Shown here: positions 32,897 to 41,730 of the stretch, piece by piece
How positions within the stretch are numbered: position 1 is the first letter of the stretch
Layout: each line of letters starts with the position of its first letter
From: Mycobacterium sp.
GTDB lineage: Bacteria > Actinomycetota > Actinomycetes > Mycobacteriales > Mycobacteriaceae
DNA length: 64,000 bases
Direction of reading: 5' to 3'
Assembly: GCF_002863225.1 (NCBI RefSeq)
Contig: NZ_PKEK01000073.1
Coordinates: forward strand, 1-64,000
The notes under the pieces: generated by a model
Told to the model about the DNA's origin: nothing
Databases searched by the model: none
What the model saw: the letters and a program-made list of their open reading frames with translations, nothing else
Position numbers and translations under genes: made by a program

Positions 32897-34101
32897 GCCG
32901 CCGCGGGGCTACGGCCTTTGATCGCGCTGCGCAACCCGTATCGCTTGCCGTTGACCTCGCGTGGCTCCCGGCTACGAAACTTCCGTTCGGAGTGGGTTTC
33001 CGGTGCGTCGTCCGGGGTGGCGGACAGCCAGTTGTTCGGCACCGCCAGCTTGAGGATCGTCCAGAACGATTGCCAGTACTGACGCAGCAGCGGCCCGGTC
33101 GTGTAGGGCAGGTCGTACTTCTCGCACACTGCGCGCACACGGGTACTGATCTCGGCGTACCGGTTGCTCGGCAGGTCGGGGAACAAGTGGTGTTCGATCT
33201 GGTAGCACAGGTTTCCGCTCATGAAGGCCATGACCGGACCGGCGTTGAAGTTGGCTGAGCCCAGCATCTGGCGGAGGTACCACTCACCACGCGATTCGTC
33301 TTCGAAGCTGTCGCGGGTGAACTTCTCGGCGCCGTCCGGGAAGTGCCCACAGAAGATGACCATGTAGGACCAGTAGTTGCGGATCAGGTTCGCGATCGCG
33401 TTGGCCTTCAGCGTGTGCTTCCAGTTGCTGCCGGCCAGCGCCGGAAACACGATGTAGTCCTTGCCGACCTGGCGTCCCATCTTCTTTCCCATGACGCGCA
33501 GATCTTTTCGCACCTCGGCCCACGTCTTTTCCTTCTTGCGGACCTTGGCGGTCTCGACGTGGTGCAATGCGACGCCCCATTGGAAAAGTGTCCCCAGCAG
33601 GAGGTTGTAGATCGGATTGCCGATCATCCAGGGCGACCACCGCTCGTCGCGGGTCACCCGCATGATGCCGTAGCCCACGTCGGCATCCAGGCCGACGATG
33701 TTCGTGTACTTGTGGTGGACGAAGTTGTGCGAGCGCTTCCACTGCGACGAGGGGCACGTGGTGTCCCACTCCCACTCGGTGGAGTGAATCTCGGGGTCGT
33801 TCATCCAGTCCCACTGGCCGTGAATGATGTTGTGGCCCAGCTCCATGTTCTCGATGATCTTTGCCGACGCCAGGGTGGTGATACCGGCCAGCCGGGCGAT
33901 CTTGCTGCTGCTGGCAAACAGCGCCAGCCGGCCGAAAGCCGCGAGTCCGCGCTGCAATTGGATTGCCCGACGGATGTACTGGGCATCGCGTTCGCCACGC
34001 GACTCTTCAATGTCGGCGCGGATCGCGTCGAGTTCGGCCGTCAAGTCCTCGACGTCCTGCGGAGTCAAGTGTGCGTACGCCTTGATGTCAGTGATAGCCA
34101 T
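32893..34101 (-). CDS. Acyl-CoA delta-9 desaturase (DesA3-like)
   Basis: 402 aa. Three histidine boxes bind the di-iron centre: His90-x3-His94, His125-x3-HisHis129-130, and QIEHH (301-305). GHNIIHGQWDWMNDPEIHS and GSANFNAGPVMAFMSGNL are typical of DesA3, which makes oleoyl-CoA from stearoyl-CoA at the membrane. The electron donor is encoded immediately upstream (16-nt gap). ATG 34101 (MAITDIKAY) matches the family; the longer frame reads into the reductase. In M. tuberculosis this pair (Rv3229c-Rv3230c) sits elsewhere, so its position between aroE and aroC is a relocation or a second copy. Confidence 0.92.
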   Translation of the reverse strand: MAITDIKAYAHLTPQDVEDLTAELDAIRADIEESRGERDAQYIRRAIQLQRGLAAFGRLALFASSSKIARLAGITTLASAKIIENMELGHNIIHGQWDWMNDPEIHSTEWEWDTTCPSSQWKRSHNFVHHKYTNIVGLDADVGYGIMRVTRDERWSPWMIGNPIYNLLLGTLFQWGVALHHVETAKVRKKEKTWAEVRKDLRVMGKKMGRQVGKDYIVFPALAGSNWKHTLKANAIANLIRNYWSYMVIFCGHFPDGAEKFTRDSFEDESRGEWYLRQMLGSANFNAGPVMAFMSGNLCYQIEHHLFPDLPSNRYAEISTRVRAVCEKYDLPYTTGPLLRQYWQSFWTILKLAVPNNWLSATPDDAPETHSERKFRSREPREVNGKRYGLRSAIKGRSPAAA

Positions 34102-34117
34102 GAGATTCAGTCCCTCC

Positions 34118-35248
34118 CTAGACCTTGATGGTGCAGTTGCCGGATGCGGTGGAGATGCATGTCTGGATGCGGTCGCCGGCGCCGTGTTCTTGACCCGAGC
34201 GAACGTCGCGGACATTGCCGTCTTCGAGCGGCAGTACGCAGGTTTGGCAGATACCCATGCGGCAGCCGAAGGGCATTTGGATTCCCTCTTTCTCGCCTGC
34301 CTCGAGAATGGTTGTAGCGCCGTCGATTTCAACCTCTTTGTCAGAGATCGCAAATTTCACGGTGCCGCCTTCACCGCCCTTGTCGGTGGCGGCGATGGTG
34401 AATCGCTCCATGTGCAATTCGTCGGCGAGGTCGTTGTCTTTCCAGACTTTTTCGACGGCATCGAGCATGGGGGCGGGTCCGCATGCCCACGCCGAACGGT
34501 CCCGCCAGTCGGAGACGAGCTCGTCGATCTCGCCGAAGTCGACCTTGCCGTCGGACTCGGTGAGCTGCAGATGCAGTCGGTAACCGCGCTCCTCTTTTTC
34601 GATGCTGCGAAGTTCGTCGAAGAAGATGACGGCGTCCTCAGACGGCGCGGAGTGCAGGTGCACGATGTCGGGAAACTGGCCGCGTCCCCGCAGGGACCGC
34701 AGCATCCCCATGATCGGTGTGATCCCGCTGCCGGCGGTGATGAACAGGATCTGCGACGGCGGCGGATTGGGCAGTGCGAAATCGCCTTTGGCCGACTGCA
34801 GGCGAATGATGGTGCCGGCCTCGACGCCGTTGACGAGGTGCGCTGACAAGAAGCCTTCAGGCGTGGCTTTGACCGTGATGGAGATTTTGCCGTCGCCGTG
34901 CTCCGGCACCGAGGTCAGGGAATACGACCGCCAATGCCACTTGCCGTCGACACGCAGGCCGATGCCCACGTACTGGCCCGGCTGGTAGTCGCCGGAGAAG
35001 CCCCAGCCCGGCCGGATGATGACCGTTGCCGTGTCATCGGTCTCTGGTTTGACTTCGACGATCTCGCCACGCAGTTCGCGGGCTGACCACAACGGATTCA
35101 GCAACGACAAATAGTCGTCGGGAAGCAACGGAGTCGTTGCCCGGGCCGCCAAACCGCGGACCATGTTCACCCAAGACCCCGATGTCGAATCCACATCTTT
35201 CGCCGGCCGCCGGGCCCAGCGCATCGCAGATTTCAAGGCCGATGTCAT
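34118..35248 (-). CDS. Ferredoxin reductase component of the desaturase (Rv3230c-like)
   Basis: 376 aa. A flavin/NAD(P)H reductase (about 55-285) has WRSYSLTS for FAD, ITAGSGITPIMGMLR for NAD(P)H and the ACGPAPM end motif. A plant-type ferredoxin domain (about 290-376) carries the CX4CX2C...C [2Fe-2S] motif. It passes electrons from NADPH to the desaturase at 32893. ATG 35248 opens the operon. A CRP-like site lies 24 nt upstream of it. Confidence 0.92.
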   Translation of the reverse strand: MTSALKSAMRWARRPAKDVDSTSGSWVNMVRGLAARATTPLLPDDYLSLLNPLWSARELRGEIVEVKPETDDTATVIIRPGWGFSGDYQPGQYVGIGLRVDGKWHWRSYSLTSVPEHGDGKISITVKATPEGFLSAHLVNGVEAGTIIRLQSAKGDFALPNPPPSQILFITAGSGITPIMGMLRSLRGRGQFPDIVHLHSAPSEDAVIFFDELRSIEKEERGYRLHLQLTESDGKVDFGEIDELVSDWRDRSAWACGPAPMLDAVEKVWKDNDLADELHMERFTIAATDKGGEGGTVKFAISDKEVEIDGATTILEAGEKEGIQMPFGCRMGICQTCVLPLEDGNVRDVRSGQEHGAGDRIQTCISTASGNCTIKV

Positions 35249-35271
35249 GACTACCTTTCGCTCGCTGACTG

Positions 35272-35287
35272 TGTGACCGCAGTCACG
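35272..35287. promoter_or_regulatory. CRP-like binding site upstream of the desaturase operon
   Basis: TGTGA-CCGCAG-TCACG matches 9 of 10 conserved positions of the mycobacterial CRP consensus TGTGA-N6-TCACA. It lies between the divergent desaturase operon and aroC. Candidate -10s of the operon (TAGGGT 35299-35304 or TAACTA 35294-35299, minus strand) would put the site at or below the transcription start, suggesting repression. Confidence 0.55.
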
Positions 35288-35378
35288 CGAACGTAGTTAC
35301 CCTACTCGCAAGTAAGTAAACACTTGTGTCGGTTTCACTTTTTTCGCTGTCGGGGTCCGCCATGGGAAGATGGGACCC

Positions 35379-36584
35379 GTGTTGCGATGGACTACTGCTG
35401 GTGAATCCCACGGCCGGGCCCTGATGGCTCTGGTCGAAGGCATGGTCGCCGGCGTCGCCGTCACCTCGACCGACATCGCCGACGAGCTGGCCCGTCGTCG
35501 CCTCGGCTACGGTCGCGGCGCGCGGATGAAGTTCGAGCGAGACCAGGTGACCGTGCTTGGCGGCGTGCGGCACGGGATCACCCTGGGTGGCCCGATCGCC
35601 ATCGAGGTGGGCAATACCGAGTGGCCGAAATGGGAGACCGTGATGGCCCCGGACCCGGTCGACGCTGCTGAGCTGGAGGTGGCGCGCAATGCGCCGCTGA
35701 CCCGGCCGCGGCCCGGTCACGCCGACTACGCGGGCATGCTCAAGTACGAGTTCGACGACGCCCGTCCGGTGCTCGAGCGGGCCAGCGCCCGCGAGACAGC
35801 GGCCCGGGTCGCGGCCGGCACGGTTGCCCGTCAGTTCCTCCGTCAGGCGCTCGGTGTCGAGGTGCTGTCCCACGTCATCTCGATCGGCGACTCGGAGCCC
35901 TACGACGGTCCGCCGCCGCAACCGGGTGATCTGGCGGCGATCGACGACAGTAGCGTGCGTGCCTTCGACAAGGCCGCCGAAGCGTCGATGATCGCCGAGA
36001 TCGAGGCCGCCAAGAAGGACGGCGACACCCTCGGCGGCGTGGTGGAAGCCGTTGTTGTCGGCCTGCCCGTCGGACTGGGATCGTTCACCAGCGGCGACAA
36101 CCGGCTCGACAGTCAGCTGGCCGCCGCAGTGATGGGGATCCAGGCGATCAAGGGTGTCGAGATCGGCGACGGCTTCGAAACCGCGCGGCGACGCGGCAGC
36201 CGCGCACACGACGAAATGTATCCCGGCCCCGACGGCGTGGTCCGCTCGACCAACCGGGCCGGCGGCCTGGAGGGTGGCATGACCAACGGTCAGCCGCTGC
36301 GGGTGCGCGCCGCGATGAAACCGATCTCCACGGTGCCGCGCGCGTTGGCCACCGTCGACATGGCGACCGGTGACGAGGCGGTCGCGATCAACCAGCGCTC
36401 GGATGTCTGTGCCGTGCCGGCCGCCGGGGTGGTCGTCGAGTCGATGGTCGCGCTGGTGTTGGCCCGTGCGGCGCTGGAGAAGTTCGGTGGCGACTCGCTG
36501 ACCGAGACCCGGCGCAACATCGAGGCGTACCGGCGGTCGGTCGCCGCACGCGAGCCGGTGACCGAGATGCGGGCGTCCGGGTAA
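35379..36584 (+). CDS. aroC: Chorismate synthase
   Basis: 401 aa. It begins LRWTTAGESHGRALMALVEG, then RRLGYGRGARMKFERD, TRPRPGHADYAGMLKY, ASARETAARVAAG and GDNRLDSQLAAAVMGIQAIKGVEIGDGF. It converts EPSP to chorismate with reduced FMN. GTG 35379 is chosen to match the conserved M-L-R-W start; an ATG 9 nt earlier is in frame. First gene of aroC-K-B-Q; aroK starts with no gap. Confidence 0.97.
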   Translation: MLRWTTAGESHGRALMALVEGMVAGVAVTSTDIADELARRRLGYGRGARMKFERDQVTVLGGVRHGITLGGPIAIEVGNTEWPKWETVMAPDPVDAAELEVARNAPLTRPRPGHADYAGMLKYEFDDARPVLERASARETAARVAAGTVARQFLRQALGVEVLSHVISIGDSEPYDGPPPQPGDLAAIDDSSVRAFDKAAEASMIAEIEAAKKDGDTLGGVVEAVVVGLPVGLGSFTSGDNRLDSQLAAAVMGIQAIKGVEIGDGFETARRRGSRAHDEMYPGPDGVVRSTNRAGGLEGGMTNGQPLRVRAAMKPISTVPRALATVDMATGDEAVAINQRSDVCAVPAAGVVVESMVALVLARAALEKFGGDSLTETRRNIEAYRRSVAAREPVTEMRASG

Positions 36585-37247
36585 ATGGCGCCCAGGGCCG
36601 TGCTGGTGGGACTGCCGGGATCCGGCAAGTCCACCATCGGTCGACGGCTGGCCAAAGCGCTCGGCGTCGGGATGCTCGACACCGACGCGGCGATCGAGGA
36701 GCAGACCGGACGCAGCATCGCCGACATCTTCGCGACCGACGGGGAGCAGGAGTTCCGCCGGATCGAGGAAGAGGTGATCCGGGCGGCGCTGACATCCCAC
36801 GACGGCGTGCTGTCACTCGGCGGTGGCGCTGTCACCACGCCCGGGGTCCGCACCGCACTGGCCGGCCACAATGTCGTATACCTGGAAATCACTGCGGCCG
36901 AAGGGGTTCGGCGCACCGGCGGTAACACCGTGCGGCCGCTGCTGGCTGGTCCGGACCGGGCTGAGAAATTTCGCGCGCTGATGACCCAGCGCGTGCCGCT
37001 CTATCGGAAGGTCGCCACGATCCGGGTGAACACCAACCGTCGCAACCCCGGCGCCGTCGTCCGCCACATCATGTGCCGGCTCAACGACCCGAAACCTGGC
37101 CACGCGGCGCGCAACCGGCGTCGCCCACCGTGGCGTCGCACCACCACGCCAGAGACACCCGGCGTGCCGGAACCTCGTACCGGGCCACCCCCGACACCCG
37201 CCACCCCGGCCGCACTGGCCGCCGCCCGTCGGGAGGCAGGCAAATGA
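36585..37247 (+). CDS. aroK: Shikimate kinase with extended C-terminal tail
   Basis: 220 aa. Walker A GLPGSGKST; the shikimate-binding DTD; LSLGGGAVT; and RPLLAG in the lid. It phosphorylates shikimate with ATP. The catalytic fold ends near residue 165; the last 50-odd residues form an Arg/Pro/Thr-rich, probably disordered tail. M. tuberculosis AroK is about 176 aa, so the extension is unusual. Overlaps aroB by 4 nt (ATGA). Confidence 0.95.
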   Translation: MAPRAVLVGLPGSGKSTIGRRLAKALGVGMLDTDAAIEEQTGRSIADIFATDGEQEFRRIEEEVIRAALTSHDGVLSLGGGAVTTPGVRTALAGHNVVYLEITAAEGVRRTGGNTVRPLLAGPDRAEKFRALMTQRVPLYRKVATIRVNTNRRNPGAVVRHIMCRLNDPKPGHAARNRRRPPWRRTTTPETPGVPEPRTGPPPTPATPAALAAARREAGK

Positions 37248-38323
37248 GCGATCCGATCACCGTGCAGGTCAACGTCGACCCGCCCTACCCGGTCATCATC
37301 GGCACCGGACTGCTGAGCGAACTCGGCGACGTGCTCGCCGGGCGGCACCGCGTCGCGATCCTGCACCAACCGGTGTTGACGCAGACCGCCGAGGCCATCC
37401 GGAACCACTTGGCCGACAAGGGTATCGACGCACACCAGATCGAGATTCCGGATGCCGAAGCGGGCAAGGACCTGCCCGTCGTCGGCTACATCTGGGAGGT
37501 GTTGGGACGCATCGGGATTGACCGCAAAGACGCGCTGGTGAGCCTGGGCGGCGGCGCGGCCACCGACGTCGCGGGTTTTGCCGCGGCCACCTGGCTGCGC
37601 GGGGTGTCGATCGTCCACGTGCCGACCACGCTGCTGGCGATGGTCGACGCGGCCGTCGGCGGCAAGACCGGCATCAACACCGACGCCGGCAAGAACCTAG
37701 TCGGCGCGTTCCATCAGCCGACCGCAGTGCTGGTCGACCTTGCGACGCTGCAGACGTTGCCGCACAACGAGATCGCGGCCGGAATGGCCGAGGTCGTCAA
37801 AGCCGGCTTCATCGCCGACCCGGTGATACTCGACCTGATCGAGGCCGACCCGAAGGCGGCGCTCGACCCGTCGGGGGAGGTGCTGCCGGAGCTGATCCGG
37901 CGCGCCATCGCGGTCAAGGCCGAAGTGGTCGCGGCCGACGAGAAGGAGTCGGCGCTGCGCGAAATTCTGAACTACGGCCACACTTTGGGTCATGCGATCG
38001 AGCGGCGGGAGCGCTACCAGTGGCGGCACGGCGCCGCGGTGTCGGTGGGAATGGTGTTCGCCGCCGAATTGGGCCGGCTGGCAGGCCGTCTCGACGATGC
38101 GACCGCGCAGCGCCACCGCGACATCTTGACTTCACTCGGGCTGCCGACGAGTTACGACGCCGACGCGCTGCCGCAACTCCTGGAGTCGATGGCCGGCGAC
38201 AAGAAGACCCGCGCCGGGGTGTTGCGGTTCGTGGTGCTCGACGGGCTGGCCAAGCCGGGCAGGCTCGAGGGGCCGGACCCGGCGCTGCTGGCGGCGGCCT
38301 ACGCGGAGGTGGGCACGCGATGA
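37244..38323 (+). CDS. aroB: 3-Dehydroquinate synthase
   Basis: 359 aa. LSLGGGAATDVAGFAAATWLRGV and VPTTLLAMVDAAVGGKTGIN bind NAD+ and phosphate; the zinc ligands are Glu in GMAEVVKAG and the His residues in NYGHTLGHAIE and WRHGAAVSVGM. It cyclises DAHP. Overlaps aroK and aroQ by ATGA on both sides, so the operon is tightly coupled. Confidence 0.97.
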   Translation: MSDPITVQVNVDPPYPVIIGTGLLSELGDVLAGRHRVAILHQPVLTQTAEAIRNHLADKGIDAHQIEIPDAEAGKDLPVVGYIWEVLGRIGIDRKDALVSLGGGAATDVAGFAAATWLRGVSIVHVPTTLLAMVDAAVGGKTGINTDAGKNLVGAFHQPTAVLVDLATLQTLPHNEIAAGMAEVVKAGFIADPVILDLIEADPKAALDPSGEVLPELIRRAIAVKAEVVAADEKESALREILNYGHTLGHAIERRERYQWRHGAAVSVGMVFAAELGRLAGRLDDATAQRHRDILTSLGLPTSYDADALPQLLESMAGDKKTRAGVLRFVVLDGLAKPGRLEGPDPALLAAAYAEVGTR

Positions 38324-38760
38324 GCGGGCCGACTGTCAACATCGTCAACGGGCCCAACCTCGGCCGGCTCGGACGGCGCGAGCCGGAGGTCTACGGCGAC
38401 ACCACCCATGACGATCTCGTCGCGCTGATCGAGCGTGAGGCAACCGAGCTCGGTCTCAAAGCCGTTGTGCGGCAAAGTGACAGCGAGGCCGAGCTGCTGG
38501 ATTGGATTCACGCCGCCGCGGACGCCGCAGAGCCGGTGATCCTCAATGCCGGCGGTCTGACGCACACTTCCATCGCGCTACGGGACGCCTGTGCCGAGCT
38601 GAGTGCTCCTCTCGTCGAGGTGCACATCTCGAATGTCTTCGCCCGCGAGGAGTTTCGCCACCACTCCTACTTGAGCCCGATTGCCAGTGGCGTCATCGTG
38701 GGCTTGGGCGTGCAGGGCTACGTGCTGGCCCTGCGTTATCTGGCGAGCCTGAACGACTAG
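38320..38760 (+). CDS. aroQ: Type II 3-dehydroquinate dehydratase
   Basis: 146 aa. NGPNLGRLGRREPEVYG holds the catalytic Arg and the Tyr of the flexible lid; ILNAGGLTHTSIALRDA and VEVHISNVFAREEFRHHS carry the substrate-binding Asn and the catalytic His. Dodecameric dehydratase of the shikimate pathway. The TAG stop shares CTAG (38757-38760) with the stop of the convergent gene, so the two coding regions overlap by 4 nt. Confidence 0.96.
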   Translation: MSGPTVNIVNGPNLGRLGRREPEVYGDTTHDDLVALIEREATELGLKAVVRQSDSEAELLDWIHAAADAAEPVILNAGGLTHTSIALRDACAELSAPLVEVHISNVFAREEFRHHSYLSPIASGVIVGLGVQGYVLALRYLASLND

Positions 38761-39479
38761 TCGGTCTTCGGCTTTTCGATCTGCTCGGTGACCGGCTCGT
38801 GGGCCGGCAGTGTCTCGGTCTTCTCGGTGCGATGGGCCGCGGGAGCCTCGGCCGTCGCGTCGGCCTCGTGGCTGTAGGCGGTGGGGGCGTCGTACTCGCC
38901 GCGCTCGGCGGTCGCGACCGCGGTCGACTGCTCCTGTGGCCATTCGGCAACCGCGGTGCCGTCCGAGCCGGCCTGGTCGGACCGGACGGCGGCGAACACG
39001 TCGGTGTCGGCGCGATCCTCGTCGCCGCCCGAGCTGCTGCCGCTCTTGGGCTTGTAGTTGCCCGATCGATCGATGCGCCAGCGACCGACGGCCACCCCGC
39101 TGATCGCGCCCAGGAAGACCACCAGCGCGGTGAACGCGGCGAATGTGGTGAGCTCGTTGACCAGCCCGCCGACGTAGAGCGCTTTGTAGAACACCGCGAT
39201 CAACCAGGTCACCGCGCCGCTGAGCAGTCCGGCGACCAGACCGGCCAGCAGCCAGGTCATCGCGAGGTCCTCACGTCGATCCGGGTCGGGGTTGCTCGAG
39301 GCGTCCTCACGTCCGTCGATCAGGCCCCAGACGACCACGCCCACCAGGAACAAGGCCATCAACACCAGGCTGATCAGCGTGGCCTGCGTCTGCAACACGC
39401 TGATGAGCGTGCCCTGGAACAGCCGAACGACGACCATCGCGCCGCCGAACACCAAGCCACGCAGCATCCAGTTAGTCAT
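38757..39479 (-). CDS. Four-helix membrane protein with acidic tail (Rv2536-like)
   Basis: 240 aa. Four transmembrane helices (about 5-24, 33-52, 72-95, 103-123) in an arrangement like B-4DMT small transporters, then about 115 residues of hydrophilic, Ala/Glu/Thr-rich, probably disordered cytoplasmic tail. ATG 39479 matches the M. tuberculosis homologue. It is divergent from pepQ, with 33 nt between starts. No substrate can be named. Confidence 0.75.
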   Translation of the reverse strand: MTNWMLRGLVFGGAMVVVRLFQGTLISVLQTQATLISLVLMALFLVGVVVWGLIDGREDASSNPDPDRREDLAMTWLLAGLVAGLLSGAVTWLIAVFYKALYVGGLVNELTTFAAFTALVVFLGAISGVAVGRWRIDRSGNYKPKSGSSSGGDEDRADTDVFAAVRSDQAGSDGTAVAEWPQEQSTAVATAERGEYDAPTAYSHEADATAEAPAAHRTEKTETLPAHEPVTEQIEKPKTD

Positions 39480-39512
39480 GGGGCCACAGCGTAGCGAGTA
39501 GCGTTCGCTGAC

Positions 39513-40613
39513 GTGACACATTCCCAGCGGCGAGCCGCACTCGGAGCTCACCTCCAGGCGGCGGATCTGGACGCGATGCTGGTCACGGACCTGATCAATG
39601 TGCGATATCTGTCCGGCTTCACCGGGTCGAATGCGGCATTGCTGGTGTTCGCCGACGGCCGCGACGCCGTCTTGGCCACCGATGGGCGTTACCGCACGCA
39701 GGCCGCGCAGCAGGCGCCCGACCTGGAAATCGCCATCGAACGGGCCTGTGGGCGCCATCTTGCCGGTCGGGCGTCCGCCGCACAGGCGCGCCGGGTGGGC
39801 TTCGAGAGTCATGTCGTGACCGTCGACGGATACGACGCCCTCAGCGCCGCGTCGGAGGGGGCCGAACTGGTTCGCGCCTCGTACGCCGTCGAGGCGCTGC
39901 GCGAGATCAAGGACGCCGGTGAGGTGGCGCTGCTACGACTGGCTTGCGAGGCAGCCGATGCGGCGCTGACCGATCTGGTCGACCACGGCGGCTTACGACC
40001 TGGCCGCACCGAGCGTGAGGTGGGCCGCGAGCTGGAGGCGCTGATGCTCGAACACGGCGCCGACGGGGTGTCCTTCGAGACGATCGTGGCCAGCGGCGCC
40101 AACTCGGCGATCCCGCATCACCGGCCCACCGAAGCGGTGCTGGCGGCCGGCGACTTCGTCAAGATCGATTTCGGCGCGCTGGTCGGCGGCTATCACTCCG
40201 ACATGACCCGCACGTTCGTGTTGGGCCACGCCGCGGACTGGCAGCGGGAGATATACGAGCTGGTCAGTGCGTCGCAGCGGGCCGGACGGGAAGCGCTGGC
40301 AGCCGGGGCGAGGCTGGCCGACGTCGACGATGCGTCGCGTCGCATGATCGCCGAAGCCGGTCACGGCGACCACTTCGGCCACGGCCTGGGTCACGGGGTG
40401 GGCCTGCAGATCCATGAAGCGCCCGGGATCAATGCCACCGCCGCCGGTACACTACGTGCGGGCTCCGTGGTGACCGTGGAGCCCGGCGTCTATTTGCCCG
40501 ACCGTGGCGGGGTCCGCATCGAGGACACGCTTGTCGTGGCAGACCCGGGGCAAGCCCTTGGTAGCGCACCGGAATTGCTCACCCGGTTCCCCAAGGAACT
40601 GGCCATCGTGTAG
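39513..40613 (+). CDS. pepQ: Xaa-Pro aminopeptidase / prolidase (M24B)
   Basis: 366 aa. N-terminal creatinase-like domain (about 1-130) and pita-bread catalytic domain with the metal ligands: Asp in KIDFGALVGGYHSDMTRT, His in GHGLGHGVGLQIHEAPG, Glu in VEPGVYLP, Glu in GVRIEDTLVV. It cleaves Xaa-Pro bonds. GTG 39513 follows TAGCGT (39499-39504) by 8 nt, suggesting a leaderless start. Followed by efp and nusB in one transcript. Confidence 0.93.
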   Translation: MTHSQRRAALGAHLQAADLDAMLVTDLINVRYLSGFTGSNAALLVFADGRDAVLATDGRYRTQAAQQAPDLEIAIERACGRHLAGRASAAQARRVGFESHVVTVDGYDALSAASEGAELVRASYAVEALREIKDAGEVALLRLACEAADAALTDLVDHGGLRPGRTEREVGRELEALMLEHGADGVSFETIVASGANSAIPHHRPTEAVLAAGDFVKIDFGALVGGYHSDMTRTFVLGHAADWQREIYELVSASQRAGREALAAGARLADVDDASRRMIAEAGHGDHFGHGLGHGVGLQIHEAPGINATAAGTLRAGSVVTVEPGVYLPDRGGVRIEDTLVVADPGQALGSAPELLTRFPKELAIV

Positions 40614-40627
40614 GAGATTCACCGACC

Positions 40628-41191
40628 GTGCCAAGCACCGCCGATTTCAAAAATGGACTTGTACTGGTGATCGACGGCCAGCTGTGGCAGATCACCGACT
40701 TCCAGCACGTCAAACCGGGCAAGGGTCCGGCCTTCGTGCGCACCAAACTGAAAAACGTGCTCTCGGGCAAGGTCGTCGACAAGACCTACAACGCCGGGGT
40801 GAAGGTGGAGACCGCGACCGTCGACCGGCGCGACGCCACCTTTCTCTACCGTGACGGCACCGACTTCGTGTTCATGGACAGCCAGGACTACGAGCAGCAT
40901 CCGTTGCCGGAGTCGCTGGTCGGCGACGCCGCCCGGTTCCTGCTGGAGGGTCTGCCGGTCCAGGTCGCGTTCCACAACAGCGCGCCGCTGTACCTCGAGC
41001 TGCCGGTGACCGTCGAACTCGTCGTCACCCACACCGAGCCGGGGCTGCAGGGCGACCGCTCCAGTGCGGGCACCAAGCCGGCAACCGTGGAGACCGGCGC
41101 CGAACTGCAGGTGCCGCTGTTCATCAACACCGGCGACAAGTTGAAGGTCGACTCCCGTGACGGCAGCTACCTGGGTCGTGTCAACGCGTGA
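40628..41191 (+). CDS. efp: Translation elongation factor P
   Basis: 187 aa, three OB-like barrels. The tip loop KPGKGPAF carries the lysine that is post-translationally modified in some bacteria; VELVVTHTEPGLQGD and VPLFINTGDKLKVDSRDGSYLGRV are the C-terminal signatures. It relieves ribosome stalling at polyproline, relevant given the proline-rich proteins encoded nearby. GTG 40628, with GGAG 11 nt upstream; overlaps nusB as GTGA. Confidence 0.97.
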   Translation: MPSTADFKNGLVLVIDGQLWQITDFQHVKPGKGPAFVRTKLKNVLSGKVVDKTYNAGVKVETATVDRRDATFLYRDGTDFVFMDSQDYEQHPLPESLVGDAARFLLEGLPVQVAFHNSAPLYLELPVTVELVVTHTEPGLQGDRSSAGTKPATVETGAELQVPLFINTGDKLKVDSRDGSYLGRVNA

Positions 41192-41730
41192 ATTCTGCCC
41201 GTCCGGCGCGGCCTGTCAAAGGGCGGCATCAGGCACGTAAGCGCGCTGTCGACTTGTTGTTCGAAGCCGAGGCCCGCGGATGGACCCCGGCTCAGGCCGC
41301 CGATGCGCGCGCAGCGCTGGCCGAGTCCAACGACGAGGTGGCACCCCCGCATCCGTACACGGTGACCGTGGCGCACGGTGTCACCGAACACGCCGCCCAC
41401 GTCGACGATCTGATCTCCTCGCACTTGCAGGGGTGGACGCTGGACAGGCTGCCGGCCGTCGACCGCGCCATCCTGCGGGTTGCGGTGTACGAGCTGCTGC
41501 ACGCCGACGACGTGCCGGCCCCGGTCGCCGTCGACGAGGCGGTGGAACTGGCCAAAGAGTTGTCCACCGACGACTCACCGGGTTTCGTCAACGGCGTGCT
41601 GGGGCAGGTGATGTTGGTGACCCCACAGATCCGGGCCGCGGCTCAAGCCCTTCGGCCGTCGCCGGAGCAGGTCTCCGACGAGCCCGACGACGGAGATGGA
41701 CACGTGGACGCCGCTGCCGGCGACTCATGA
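41188..41730 (+). CDS. nusB: Transcription antitermination factor NusB
   Basis: 180 aa. All-helical NusB fold: KGRHQARKRAVDLLFEAEARG at the N-terminus, LDRLPAVDRAILRVAVYELL and the closing SPGFVNGVLGQV. It binds boxA RNA with NusE for rRNA antitermination. The last 30 residues are an acidic tail. GTG start overlaps efp by 4 nt; the stop overlaps the next gene as ATGA. Confidence 0.96.
   Translation: MNSARPARPVKGRHQARKRAVDLLFEAEARGWTPAQAADARAALAESNDEVAPPHPYTVTVAHGVTEHAAHVDDLISSHLQGWTLDRLPAVDRAILRVAVYELLHADDVPAPVAVDEAVELAKELSTDDSPGFVNGVLGQVMLVTPQIRAAAQALRPSPEQVSDEPDDGDGHVDAAAGDS

Noticed and set aside
38757..38760. CTAG shared as stop codon by two convergent genes
   Set aside because: Neat economy, but a common outcome in compact genomes; noted in the gene entries only.
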